This document shows, in pieces, positions 11,545-23,681 of a stretch of 64,000 bases of DNA. This DNA is from Cucumis sativus. Lineage: Eukaryota; Streptophyta; Magnoliopsida; Cucurbitales; Cucurbitaceae. The first letter of the stretch is position 1, and each line of letters starts with the position of its first letter. Under the pieces are notes generated by a model. The model was not told the DNA's origin. It worked only from the letters and a program-made list of their open reading frames with translations, and searched no databases. The DNA lies in the NCBI RefSeq assembly GCF_000004075.3, contig NC_026657.2, forward strand, positions 29,854,408 through 29,918,407, read 5' to 3'. The position numbers and the translations under genes are program-made.

Positions 11545-14500
11545 CATAGGGTTTTGTGTATATTTCTTATAACTGCATGTGTTAGAGAGAGAGAGAGCAT
11601 TGGATACCAAAATAGGGATGGGAAAAAGCATATGTGATGTGAATGAAAATCCAAGAGAAAACAGACAAAAGTGGTTCATATCTCTCCTTGTGTATTTATA
11701 TATATATATATGTAGTTTTCTTTACTCTTTTTTTATTCCACAAAATCAAAATTAAATTGTCTGCCTAATTAGGCATCAATTAATTATTAATAATAACAAT
11801 AATGGTGTCTCTACATTTTGGATTATGATTCTTTATTATTCTTTTTTTAATTCAACAAATGTAGGGGGAAATTGTAAATTTATGAGAATAAAATTAGGAT
11901 AATATTTTAATTGTTTAGTTATGTTCATGCATGCTTATGAATATAATTACTTTTTTTTAGTTCATCCCTGTTAAAATTATTTTAAGAATTTTGTTTGCTC
12001 CAATTCGAATGTAATATAGAAGATAAAATATCAACTAAACTTGAAGATTTATAGTTTTTTTATTTATTAATAACAATGTATTGTTAATAGTGTTAATTAA
12101 TAATATAAACTGAAATTAACTATATATATATAAAAATCATGACTCCTTAAATCATGGGTTCATTTTCTTTAGTCTCCTTTAAACAACTAATTAAAACAAA
12201 ATAGAGCCCACTTAATTTTCATAAATACATTTATTATTTTATTTTTAAAACAGCAAGTTTTTTTAGTGATCAAAATCCTCTATATTGTAAACTTTTAGGA
12301 AATTAAAAAAAAGTTTTGCAATGAAATTATCTAAAATAACACGTTAATACATTAACAATTGGGTTAATTATAACCGATCAAGATCCACCAAAATCGATCT
12401 ATCATTATCAACATCAATCGATTTTTATTAGAGAAACGAATACTCAATCACACGACAAATAAATCTTCTCAAATCAATTTAAGTGATTCAAACTCCATCA
12501 AATTCACCAACATACACACATGAATCACATCCCTACGTACTCATGATTCACATCAAAGAAATCTTCTTCTTCTTACTCCTCTTCTTCTTCTTTTTCTTTT
12601 TGAACAAAAAAGAGTTGTGATTACAAAATAGATAGAGACAAGTAAAGGTATCACGGACGGATGTGTGAATTACAAAGCAAAAGCATATGGGGAAATGTAA
12701 AACTATATATCATATTATATTATATGATATGATATAATATAAATCTATTCTCTTTCATCTGTCTCAATGTCTCTGACCCTCTGATTTGTTGTACTAACAT
12801 TACAATTGCCCAAAATTACCCTTTAATAATAATTATTACTTAATCATTCTTTTCCAGATTCACCCTCATAAAGTTAACTTACTTTTTTCTTTTCTACCAA
12901 AAAGAAAAAAGAAAGGTCACAAGTCACAACTCACACACCCTTTATTCTTTCTCTTTGTTTTCATTACTTCTAGGTAGATTAGGTACTTTGTTTTGCTATA
13001 CATTACAATCCCCCCTTTTTCCACAACCTTTTTCTTTCACCTTTCCTTCCTTTTCCATTTGGTTAATAGATATGTTCATTTCTCAGGTGTTCAAAATTTT
13101 CGTCTAAGTAGTGAATGAAAGAGGAAGAGGAAGAGTTTCTTGATTTTTACACGTAAAAGCTAAAATTTATTGTTTCTACCCGTTTGTGTTTCTTTGATTT
13201 ATCTCGGAAAGTTTAGATTACCTATATAATTAATAAAACTTTTGCTAAAAGATTAAAAAAAACCCTATAATTGAAGGATAATTCTTCATGGAAACCATAA
13301 TTTTCATTTAAAGAATTATTCTTACTTAGGTCCCTACAAAATTAAATGAAAAATCTTGCAAGATAAAGAATGAAACGAGGAGCGAAGATGGAATGGCGAA
13401 ACCATTCTCGACATTGTCCCACCACCTCGTGGATATCTCTATCATTTATAAACACATATAGGTCCACTATTTTTCATCTTTTTTCCTTTTGTTTATATAT
13501 ATATTTATGATGGGAATTGCTTTGATTGGGTCGTTGGTGCTAGTGTTTTAATAACGGTGTTCGTGTGTTTAAATTAATTAGTTTGAAAGATGGTTTTTGA
13601 AGTTTGGAAAAAGTGATTGATTGATATCAAATTTTCTTGAAAATGAAACAACAGTTATTATTGGGTTTTGACTTATGCCTATAGAAACTTAATTACCAAT
13701 TGAAGTTTTAGGTAAAGCTGTTGTTTGCTTAATAGTCTTTTGTGAAAGGAAAGAATAATAATGGTCTTCTTTTTTTCTAAAAGTATTCTATTAGATAAAG
13801 ACAATCACATGGTAGTTATTGGACGTGTGATATGAAAAACATTTTTGTTGTTGACCACAAGTTTAAACCTATAGGTATATTTTGGGAGGAGGTTTTTGAC
13901 TTATGAACTTGGACTATTGTGTAAACTATAACAAATTATGAGTTCAACATCATTCATTATAAGAAAGATAAAATTTTCCAATGCAAAGAAACAATTGTCG
14001 GGAGAATAGTATCATGGATTGATTTATCGTTAAAACACATATTACCTCATTGAATCCATATATACCTTTTTAGTTTCAATTCCCCTGTACTCATTAACAC
14101 AATGAGAGAGTCAAACATCAACATATATTTATTTCATATAGTTCACAAGACAAAAGTTGGTACAAACAGAGAGAGTTTGGCGTAGTTAGTAAGTTTACAT
14201 CTATCTATCTATATATATATAATTAATTAATATTATAGCTTTGAATGTAACTCATCACAAATGGGTCCCTCCCTTTTTTGTATTGAAAAGTTTGAATGTA
14301 CTATTGAAGTTTGAACCTAAAAAAAGTTGAAAAGAAATGAAGAAATAAATTAAACTCTATACATTGTGGTTACAAAAGCATATGTATAGAAAGAGAGAGA
14401 GACAAACAGAAGAGAGTTGGTTGTCCATTCCAACATATGGCTTCCAAAATTAATGAGATAAAAAGAATAATACAATTTAATATTATTCCTAGTATTTTAA

Positions 14501-14870
14501 ACGAATCATTTTTAAAGATAGCGATGAATTTGGCAAAGTTTCATATCTAACTTATTACCGTATATAATTGATAAAATCTAAAATTTTGCTATATTTTGTA
14601 CATATTTTGGTTCATTTTAATCATTGTAGTTCTAAAATATTCATTTTGACCTCTATATATACTTTTATTTTTCATTTTAGTTTGAACTTTCAAAAAGTGA
14701 TATTTTTTATCTCTTAAAATCGAAGCAAAATGAACATTTGAAAGTATAAAAACTAAAATGGACCAAAACTATAATCTCGATGCTTAGTACATACACGAGG
14801 AATGTGAGTTGAGTTAAGTCGATGGTTGGACTAAAATAGTGTTAAAGAAAAATAAATATATTTGAAAACA

Positions 14871-14904
14871 GGAGAGAGAGGGAGGGAGGGAGGGGGAAAG
14901 AGAT
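14871..14904. repeat. GA/GGGA-rich purine run upstream of the IDD gene
   Basis: A purine-only stretch of GAGAG followed by GGGA repeats, about 510 bases upstream of the IDD start codon. GA runs at this position are typical of BPC-bound promoters of developmental regulators; that role is an inference. Confidence 0.75.
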
Positions 14905-15040
14905 ATATTCTTTTTCCATAGAGAAAAACACGTTGGTTTTTGGTGTTTTCTTAAAAAGCAAACAAAAGAGGGAAAAACCACACTTCAGATCTCAATTACA
15001 AGAAAAACACACACTCTCTTCTCTCTTTTTTTCTTCTTTT

Positions 15041-15063
15041 CTCTTCTCTTCTCTTCTCTTCTC
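15041..15063. repeat. (CTCTT)n pyrimidine repeat in the IDD promoter or leader
   Basis: Four to five CTCTT units sit inside a longer CT-rich patch (about 15010-15063). Such Y-patches often lie close to plant transcription starts, so the IDD transcript may begin near here. Confidence 0.75.
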
Positions 15064-15230
15064 ATCATCACAGATATAAATTTTCCTTTTTTTTTTTTAA
15101 TTTTCTGTTTGAAGGTCTTTTGTTCAGATTCGAAGTCTTCAAAACTTCTTTGGTTTTTACTGTCTTTTGGCATAACCCTAACATTTAGTCTTCTTCCAGC
15201 TGATATCTTTTTTCCTTTGTCAACAGAAGA

Positions 15231-15255
15231 TCATCATCATCATCATCATCATCAT
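15231..15255. repeat. (TCA)8 trinucleotide repeat in the IDD leader
   Basis: A perfect trinucleotide run about 155 bases upstream of the IDD start codon. The run would read as His codons in one frame, but no ATG opens that frame, so it is a leader repeat and not a peptide. Confidence 0.85.
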
Positions 15256-15410
15256 TTTAAACACAAACCAAAAAAAACCCTTAAGTTTTTTAGCTGTTTG
15301 TCTGCAAATTAACAAAAATTTAAAAATCCCTTGGTCTTTTCTTGTTTGTTCTTGTCTAAACCGTTCTTCAATCCTTTCCCAAATAAGAATCCAAAAAACA
15401 AAACAAAATT

Positions 15411-17644
15411 ATGTCAACTAATCCTTTTTCTCTTCTCTCTTCTACTACCACTTCCTTCCCTCACCCACAAGATGCCAACCCTAACCCTAACCCTAAACCG
15501 AAACCCTCCGCTGCTGCTGCCAAGAAGAAGAGAAACCTCCCCGGAACCCCAGGTGAGCAGCTTATTCGTTCTTGTTTTCCTTTTTTAATATTTATATTAG
15601 GTTTTTTTTTTTCGATGTGGAGCTTCAATAATCTGTGTGTTGTTGTTGTAGATCCTGATGCGGAGGTTATCGCTTTGTCGCCGAAGTCGCTCATGGCGAC
15701 GAATAGATTCATATGTGAAATTTGTAACAAGGGGTTTCAGAGAGACCAGAATCTGCAGCTTCATCGACGAGGGCATAACTTACCGTGGAAGTTGCGACAA
15801 CGGACGAACAAGGAACCGATTAAGAAGAAGGTGTATATTTGTCCAGAAAAGACATGTGTCCACCATGATCCGTCGCGAGCTCTCGGAGACCTCACCGGAA
15901 TAAAGAAGCATTTCAGCCGGAAGCACGGCGAGAAGAAGTGGAAATGTGACAAGTGTTCTAAGAAATATGCAGTTCAATCTGATTGGAAAGCTCACTCCAA
16001 AACTTGTGGGACTAGAGAATATAAGTGCGATTGTGGAACTCTTTTTTCCAGGTAAATTTTCCCTCATCTTTAATATTCCAACCAAATTCAAGAAATAATG
16101 GGTTAGAAATAGAATCCATTTTTTTCTCACCATCGGAAAGATTTGAAGAAACGACTATGTTTGATACAAAGCAGTTTGAAACTGTAGTATCACAGATCAG
16201 TCAGAATTCGATATCCAAACACGTTTTTCGAATCAATGGGTAATTTTTGAATGAAGAAAAAGGCAAAAACTTAACTTTTTCACTTTTCTTTTCACTCTTA
16301 TTGTTAAAGACAGAAGTAATTAATGCAAGATTATGTCTCTGACCTAGAAATTGAATTAATGACAAATGATTGGACATTAAAATTAAAATGTTTTGATTCT
16401 TGTTTTTTGTTTGCAGGAAAGATAGCTTCATAACTCATAGAGCATTTTGTGATGCTTTAGCTGAAGAAAGTGCAAGAATCACAACAGTTTCAGCTACAAA
16501 TATTCTCAATAATCTAAGAAATGATTCAAATAATATCAATCTTCTTCATCAACAAGCTGATCATCATCAATCTTTGATTGATCATCATCAATCTCTTGGA
16601 GATATTTCTGGACTTTCCCAATTCACTAATCATTCAGATCATTTCTTGAGAGATTTTGAAGATCATCAACAAAAGAACAGATCTCCATTATCACTTTGGT
16701 TGAACCAAGCTTCTGCTGAAAATGCAATCAACAGCAACAACAGTATTTCCAACTTTTTTGGAGCTTCTTCTTCTTCTTCCAATCTTTTCGGATCGATAAC
16801 CGAAAACGGGCTTTCGATGTTGCCAGTGATGGAGAAAGAAGATGTTGAGAATAAGGGAAGTAATAATAATTTTTCTAAAGCTACATCATCGTCGGCAGCA
16901 GCGCTGTTGTCGGGTCAGTCTTCTCAGTCTGTTGTTTCTTCTTCTCCGATGTCGGCCACTGCCCTTCTGCAAAAAGCTGCTCTTATGGGCTCAACTAGAA
17001 GCGGCAATAATAATAATACCCCGCTCTTTGGTTCGGGTGCTTTCGGAGTCATGAGTTCTTCGTCGTCGTTGTCCTCATCGTCGTCTTCCAATGCAGTAAG
17101 CAGCTTGAACTCTCTTAATAAATCTAGAAGCTTGACAATGGTTGACTCGGTTCAGATGATCGGTAGCAACTCCGACTTAAGCTCGAATTGTCTCAGCCAA
17201 CTTCTAATTCCACCAAACGGTAAATTTCATCTTTTATCCATATCCTTAATCCCATTTTAGCTAATATACTTCGAAAATTACCGCTAAATTAGATTCAACA
17301 AATGACGACTATCAATATTAACTGAGAAAGAAATACTGAATTATGTTCAAATCAATCATATATATATATATATATATGAAATTTTAAAATCTTCGACTAA
17401 GTTCAATGTGACTTATAACATTTCTCTAAACTTACGTTGACCTTAGAGCTTAAGATAAATTTAATCATTTATTCATATTCGTAACGCAGGTAACAACGCT
17501 ATGAGAAGTAGTGGACAAACGAGGGACTTCCTCGGAGTCGGAGGAGGAGAAGCACCCCGACCGCCATTCCTTCCACCAGAGCTAGCAAAATTCACCACCA
17601 TAAACTCAACAATGGGACTAAGCCAATTTGCCGCCAACCACTAA
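15411..17644 (+). CDS. INDETERMINATE DOMAIN (IDD) C2H2 zinc-finger transcription factor
   Basis: Exons: 15411-15552, 15652-16051, 16417-17219 and 17490-17644 (1500 bases, 499 residues). The N-terminal KKKR (about 38-41) is a likely nuclear signal. The ID domain follows: C2H2 finger 1 at about 67-89, long finger 2 at 109-139, finger 3 at about 144-166, and a CCHC-type finger 4 at about 173-192. The MATNRF and THRAFCDALAEE signatures are both intact. The C-terminal half is Ser/Asn-rich, with a conserved SATALLQKAALMG box and, in the last exon, TRDFLGVG (from residue 459). Both are family motifs outside the fingers. IDD proteins bind DNA in the nucleus and several work with DELLA or SHR/SCR regulators in development. 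The RTNKEPIKKKVYIC linker looks closest to the IDD7/IDD11/JACKDAW side of the family; I cannot settle the orthologue. Intron 1 is in frame and stop-free. Confidence 0.96.
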
Positions 17645-20395
17645 AATCTCATCATCAAAAACCATCAAACTTAATCAAAAATATCGGAAAAGGTCAGTAA
17701 AAAAAGAAAATAACCACTGTCATATTTTAAACCAAATTACATTTTTTTTAAAAAAAGGAAAAAACATAATGATGCGGAAGCTAAGCCAAATTTCTTTTTT
17801 ACAGTGCAGGGCGGCGGAAACGGTCAGAAGGGGCCGACGGCGGGGCCACCGGTGAATGTTTAAAGTTTGGCAGTTCCAGAAAGCAGTAAAAAGAAGCCAT
17901 GCAATGCAATGTAAACTTTTTTTTTTCTTTCTTTTTTGTTATTTTCTATGTTGTCGTTTGAACTTTTTAATTTTTCTCCCCATTTCTTTTCGTAATTTCG
18001 CTTTCAAATTATTGCATTTGCCAGAGAAAAGAAACTACTTCTATAGTTCTACATATATATATATATATATAAACTTATATACATGACTACTGGTCAAACT
18101 AATCTGGCCGGCAGCCACCACCAGGTCAACGTCGGTACCCTTCAAATAATAATAGTACTTCAACTTGTTTCTAATTAAAATTAGTTAATGATAAAAATAG
18201 TTTTGATGCAACTACAAAAAGGACTGAAAATATTAAAATACTAAAAAATACTACATAATTTCTAAGTTTATCAATAAAAGATATTAGTAAACTTATTTAT
18301 ATGTTTTAGATTTGAATTATATATCTAAACTTTCTAGTAAAAAATAGTGTTGTATATATGTTATAAAAATATGCTTTGTTGTGGGAATTTGTTCGTTGTC
18401 ATTTATTTATTTTAGTTAATTTTATAATCAATGGGATAAAATTATATATGTGGATTATATATAATCTTGTATAACACAATTGACTAAGATGTTTTTTTAG
18501 CACAATAGATATCTACACAGTTAAATAAGACTTATACTAATTAGGTTAAATTCCAACCTTCCATTTGATCACTTGGTTGGAACTCAAAGAAAAAAAAATG
18601 AAGTCTCATAACAACTATATTATAAAATTAGATTAAAATACCATTTTGGTGTCTCTATTTTCAAATTTGTTCATTTTTAGTATTTTCACTTAGAGTAAAT
18701 CTTAAATTTATTCCCTTAAACTTAATTTTAATTGAAATTGATTAAATACTCATAATAATGTTTATAAAAATAACACAATATGTGAATATATTTTAAAATT
18801 TTATAGTGAAAATGCTAATAAAAACTTGAAAAATATACAATAAACCTGAGTTATAGTAATAAGAACTAATTAAATTGGGCATTTAAGAGTACATAAACTG
18901 AAGTTAAACATAAAAAATGATATTTTAACCTAAAAGATAATTGCAAGCACAACTTGAAAATTAAACCAGAGTTCATTATATATATATATATATTCTTAGA
19001 TTAGATATAGTTGAAGAGTTTTAGGGATATGGTTTAAGTTTCCAATGATGTTTATAAATTGAGAATCTCAAGACCCTAATTCAAGAGAGAAATATGAGTT
19101 TAAAATGTGAATATTGGAACTAATATTAAGATGAACAAGAATGAATGTAATAGGGTACTAGGTATGATTGTAGGGCACTTTTGTTCCTAGGGAAACCACT
19201 TGCTTTGGGCACTCACCCCTAACACATTTGACTTTGCCCTAACTTCCTTTTCTTTTTTCCCTTACTTTTCAAGTAAATTAAAACCCTATGAAAAATGGTC
19301 AATGGTCTATAGGACATCTCCCTAAATTCGAAAGTTTTTTTTTCTTTTTGGAGAAGTTCAACTTTTTGAAGTCCTAAAACAAAAGGACTTTCAAAAGGAA
19401 AGATCTATCAAAATGCACAAAAAGCGAAAAGGTGGAAAAAGTTTTGATTGATTTATATTGAAATTATAGTGCAATGATGTCTACCTTTTTGTGTTAAATT
19501 ACAAAAAGAAAAGAGAACAAAGTTTACTTTTATGTTTATAAATATGTTATTCATAAAAGTAATGCAGTGAAGATCAACATCTGATCAAATACAATTATAA
19601 AATAGTAATAATAACAATTTTGAAAAATATTATTCATATCATTCATCAAGATGGATTCTTTTCATACAGAAATGTTTCGGGACATAAAATATGTGATATT
19701 CAATACAATATTAAATCGGTTTTAATTTTATATTTGTATTTATTATGGCTAAGGCAACAAAAATAATAACCAAAGTGAAAATAATTCAAAACTGATGTTT
19801 ATCAAATATGCTAATGATATTATTACATATATATGTTAAAAAACTTTTATTTCAAATGATTTACTCTATGTACTTTATAACTTGTATTGAATATAAGCTC
19901 AATCGTGCAATCCATGATTAATATTTAATGAAATTGGAGGTAAAACTTGTTTATAAACGATAAAGATCTACTAAATTATTACATAATAAAATTTGACACG
20001 AGATGGGACCAAGTTGTCATAAGTTTGAAATATAGAATACATGTGGCTAAATTGTTATTTCTGTACAAACATATAAATTTCTTCATTTTGTATGTATAAG
20101 TAGAATAGTGGCATTGTCTAATATAGCTTTAAAAGACCCAAATAGGTTTCCAAAATAAACTATATATAAGAATGTATGATAAATTTATATAATATATATA
20201 AATTTCCCATCGAAAAATTATTTACATAAATCAGCTATATAGCATCAAGGGGATGAAATACACAAAAGTTGGTAAAGCATATATACAAGACTTGAACTCC
20301 ATGTCAACGGCTGGGGCAAGGCTTCTGAAGTTCCCATTTGGATATCTTGACCAGGAGGATCGATTTGGCTCGGGCGCAAGGTATCGGGTGCTGTT
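17645..20395. other. Intergenic spacer between convergent genes
   Basis: The left end (to about 18050) is the likely 3' untranslated region of the IDD gene, and the right end (about 20230-20395) that of the minus-strand RING-CH gene. In between is AT-rich DNA with one MITE-like inverted-repeat element (18628-18933) and short TA runs (for example 18052-18070). No gene is supported. Confidence 0.55.
18628..18933. mobile_element. Possible MITE (diverged terminal inverted repeats)
   Basis: The left end begins TTAGATTAAAATACCATTTT. The reverse complement of the right end begins TTAGGTTAAAATATCATTTT, so about 17 of the first 20 bases agree. The interior is AT-rich, with no frame. The size (about 306 bases) and ends fit a short non-autonomous DNA transposon. 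I cannot see a clear target duplication, so the superfamily is left open. Confidence 0.45.
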
Positions 20396-23300
20396 TCAGA
20401 CTGCAGTGGGACCTTGAGTTGCCGTTGAAGACCAAGTGGAGGATCTGCTTGCATTGGAGGCATGGTCTGTTGTCAATGATCCATCTGTGGTTTGATGAGT
20501 TGATTGATCGAGCCATGGTCTCGTTCGTCGAAGAATTTTTTCAAGAATGGAACTAAGAGCCATTGTAACTCCAAAGCCCGAAAATGTGGCAAGAAGAACA
20601 GCTACAATAGCCTGCATGTGAAGCTGTAGATCCAAACAAACGTGATTTACTTGATTGCTTAAATAGTGTATCTCTTCTTCACATTGCTTCAACATTGCTA
20701 CAGTTTTGGACGTAAATTCTTACCTTTGAGTAGAAAACATGAGAAAAGGCGATCACCAAAGATAACTGGACTGCTGCATAAATCCATATATACTCCTTCA
20801 ATACTGACAACAAAATTGAATAGTATTAATGAGGATTGATTATCAGAGAAAAAGCATCAGAAAGTACTTTCCGTATAACATATTGAATAAACAAGTTGAG
20901 TCTTACCCATTGTTGCTGCAGTCATGGATGCAAGAAGACCAAATATGCAAGAAAATGGAAGAGAAATAGCTAGAGCACTCGATCCCATTTTACCAGCCTG
21001 CATAGGTACTGGTATTAGCAATCCGAGCACCCTCGAAAAGAGAAAGACGACCATTCATTAATCCCCACCCATCTATTCATGTTACATTTTTAACGTCATC
21101 GTCGATAAAAAAAAATTAACATAACTAGGTAGATAACTAAGAAGAAGACTAGAATACCAGAAGTTGCTCTAGGAAGCCAAAGTAAGCTAGCATGTTGACG
21201 ATAACGAGAAAAGGAACATCCTGCCAAACCCTGTAGAATTTTCACATAAAAGTTCAGTTTTCAACATAAACACGGAAACAGAATTCGTCTTTCTGCGATC
21301 AGGCAAATAGCAAAATCAGGTATATTTGTATGTATAATGTTAAAGAGAACGGATACCCTTTTTCTGGATGCCTTCACATTCCAGTGGAGAAATGGTTTAC
21401 TTGCCTGTATCTAGTAATGGCAACCGGATTGGCTTCACTTCCTTGGAAGTTGTAGATTTGAACGGCATGCACAGGTAACAGCTCAATCGAAAGATTCTGA
21501 ACCTCTTGCCTGCACACATCACATATTCTGTTACCTTTAGTGCTAAACCATTTGGTAGCGCATTCTTGGTGAGCCAGAGCAAGTTCACCCTTGCAGTTAC
21601 ATTCCATCTTGAAAGTCTCCGGACTGTTCCCGAACTCAATCAAGCATATTCGACAAACAGCCTCTTCTGAAATATGCTCACCAGTGTCTATATTTTCATC
21701 TGAATCATGAAAATAAAGCATGTATTGATAAATTAAGTTCAAAGAAAACAGAGGAATATCTAATTTCTAAACATGCTTCCCCCCAATTAAAATTCCCAAC
21801 TGAACAGAGTTATTGGAACAATTACACAGTAACCAAGAGTGAAGAAAACATGATTTCCATGGCACTTAAAGAATGGAGAATGAATCTTGTTGATGCGAAA
21901 AAACCAAACACAAACCATCTAAGAAATTTACCATTATGATATGTTGGTGATTTAAATGGGGTCAAATGAATCTCTTTGCCAATTTGTGGAGAGATTGGAA
22001 TCAGACGAACAATATTACCACGTAACAATACACTTCCATCTTTTCTGATCAAAGGTACTGAATGGGATCGATGCATTGACCTTTGAGCCAATTCTCTCTG
22101 TAATGTGAGGAATTCTGTAAGAACCAAATAGAAAAACAGTTGGAAGAAAAAAAAAAACGTTGAGCAAAAGGAGGTAAACCATCAAATTGCAATGATCTTA
22201 AGAGAGTAGCTTCAGAATGCATTGCAAATAAAAGGTTACATTGATGTCAACTCAACCAGAAAAACTAAGTCCTGTCCGGAAAATGTCAATGGTAACGATC
22301 GGAAGACAAAAAGAATACAAAACTTTAATTCAAAACATGAAACCCTGCCTTCACTATCTTCTGACACATGAGAGCTTTTCTCTAAAGTCGCTGCAAAGTG
22401 TAAGCATTAAGGCAGAAACAAATGGACAAGCAAAGAATAAAGACCAAAAAAAGGACCACACAGATTTACGTGGTTCAGTAACAGTGTGTAGCTATGTACA
22501 TCAGAAGAGGGAGAGACCAGATTTATTATTAGAGGTCAAAATACAGATACAGAAGTGTCAACGCGAATACATGGTTTATAAATGATAGCCCTATATACCC
22601 TGAGCCAAGAAAGACTTTGTGCTTGGTCATTCGTAGGACTAGATAATAGATTATTCAAAACATCCCATCAATAAGATTGAATGCGGGTGAAAATAGTGCT
22701 ATAAAAGATAACCATATCTATAATACACGATGTTGCCGCAGTATCCAGTAGTCAATAAACAGTACTAAATCTTAAAAGTGATGGCGTACATACAATTGGG
22801 ATGGGAGGTTCACTTATGGCCCCTTCATATGAGGATCCTGGATCTGCTGCTCTTTTCAATTTTGGGTTGAAAATTTTTGTAAGCGATGATGACCTCGATA
22901 TTCTCGGTCTCTGCGATGCAACTACATGAGAAACTTCGCAGGGTATGGTTGGAGACATTTCAACATCTGGCCTTAAATTTGCATGTTGGGAATTCATGTT
23001 TGTTCCTTCTGCATTTGATTTGCTTTCAGACGGTGAAGTGCCTGGGGACACTGCAGCAATAGAAAAAGTTGGGGAAGATAGAGGGGAGAAAGCCAGTCTT
23101 TTTGAAGAACGGGTTGGAATCTGGGGAAATTTTGATATCTCAGAATATTCCTCAGAGTTCATATCTGCAAGTGGCGGAGCTTCCATAGGATGATTATCAA
23201 ATTTCTGGTGCAAATTAGGGCACTTGTCTTCAGTTGAATCTCCTCCAGCCTTCAGTTTGAAGCAGAAAATCAGAATGAAACTATTTTGACTTTGAGAAAT

Positions 23301-23681
23301 ATACACATAACTCAGAATTTTATGAGCCTGAACTCAAAGAAGAATCAAAGTAACTAATTCTCTCATTCAAAAAGAGCACAAGATAACCAGGCACCATCAA
23401 TTTCATTGGTTTGATTCAACTTTTTAAGTATGAACCTACAATCACCGATTGCTGTTTCCATGAATTTCTTTACGATAACTCTAAACAAAATTCCAAAACT
23501 TACCAAATGTAACTAAAACTAACTGTAATCAGCATTCAATCCTACCAAACACTCAACAAAAGTGAACTCCTAAGAAAACCCGGATAAATTTTGTAAATAC
23601 CTTGAGATTTGGTCCACCAAACCTGTTCTTCAAAGGGTCTCCACCATCATCTTCAGCTAGATTTTGCTTCCCAGTAGCCAT
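20396..23681 (-). CDS. RING-CH (MARCH-type) membrane E3 ubiquitin ligase, eight exons
   Basis: Exons on the minus strand: 23681-23601, 23249-22794, 22097-21932, 21699-21405, 21230-21158, 20997-20907, 20803-20724 and 20611-20396 (1458 bases, 485 residues). The N-terminal 230 residues are Ser/Pro-rich and probably disordered. The RING-CH finger has C250, C253, C268, C270, H278, C281, C294 and C297, the C4HC3 pattern. Four hydrophobic segments follow, one in each of exons 5 to 8, so it is likely a polytopic membrane protein with the finger in the cytosol. Family members ubiquitinate membrane proteins; the substrate is unknown. Intron 4 uses a GC donor (AG|GCAAGT). The nearby GT would break the frame, whereas the GC donor restores the family sequence RYRVWQDVPFLV. 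Exon 3's acceptor was chosen by phase (ACAG|AGAGAA). An upstream ORF overlaps the start codon (see findings). Confidence 0.9.

Larger units (their letters stand above)
7003..15410. other. 8.4-kb gene desert, then IDD promoter and leader
   Basis: About 7003-7230 is the likely 3' untranslated region of the SYP71-type gene. From there to about 14.8 kb I see only AT-rich sequence, poly-A/T runs and microsatellites; the few open frames are short and low-complexity. A GA-rich block at 11345-11600 and a CT/AAG-rich block at 12560-13120 are compositionally distinct but hold no gene I can support. A foldback-like stretch lies at about 14600-14785. The last 500 bases are GA/CT-rich and form the IDD promoter and leader. 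Confidence 0.5.

Noticed and set aside
12541-12740. AT-rich palindromic stretch and CTT repeats
   Set aside because: Simple-sequence symmetry; no sign of a precursor RNA or element.
15109-15312. Frame with a His run in the IDD leader
   Set aside because: No ATG opens it; the His run is only the TCA microsatellite read in one frame.
22241-22585. 114-codon plus-strand frame within the RING-CH gene
   Set aside because: It lies wholly in an intron of the opposite strand, with no motif or splice support.
22420-22600. ATTTACGTGGTTCAGT resembles a word common in plant Copia-type terminal repeats
   Set aside because: At most a very old fragment inside the RING-CH intron; no second repeat, ends or genes can be seen, so no element is called.
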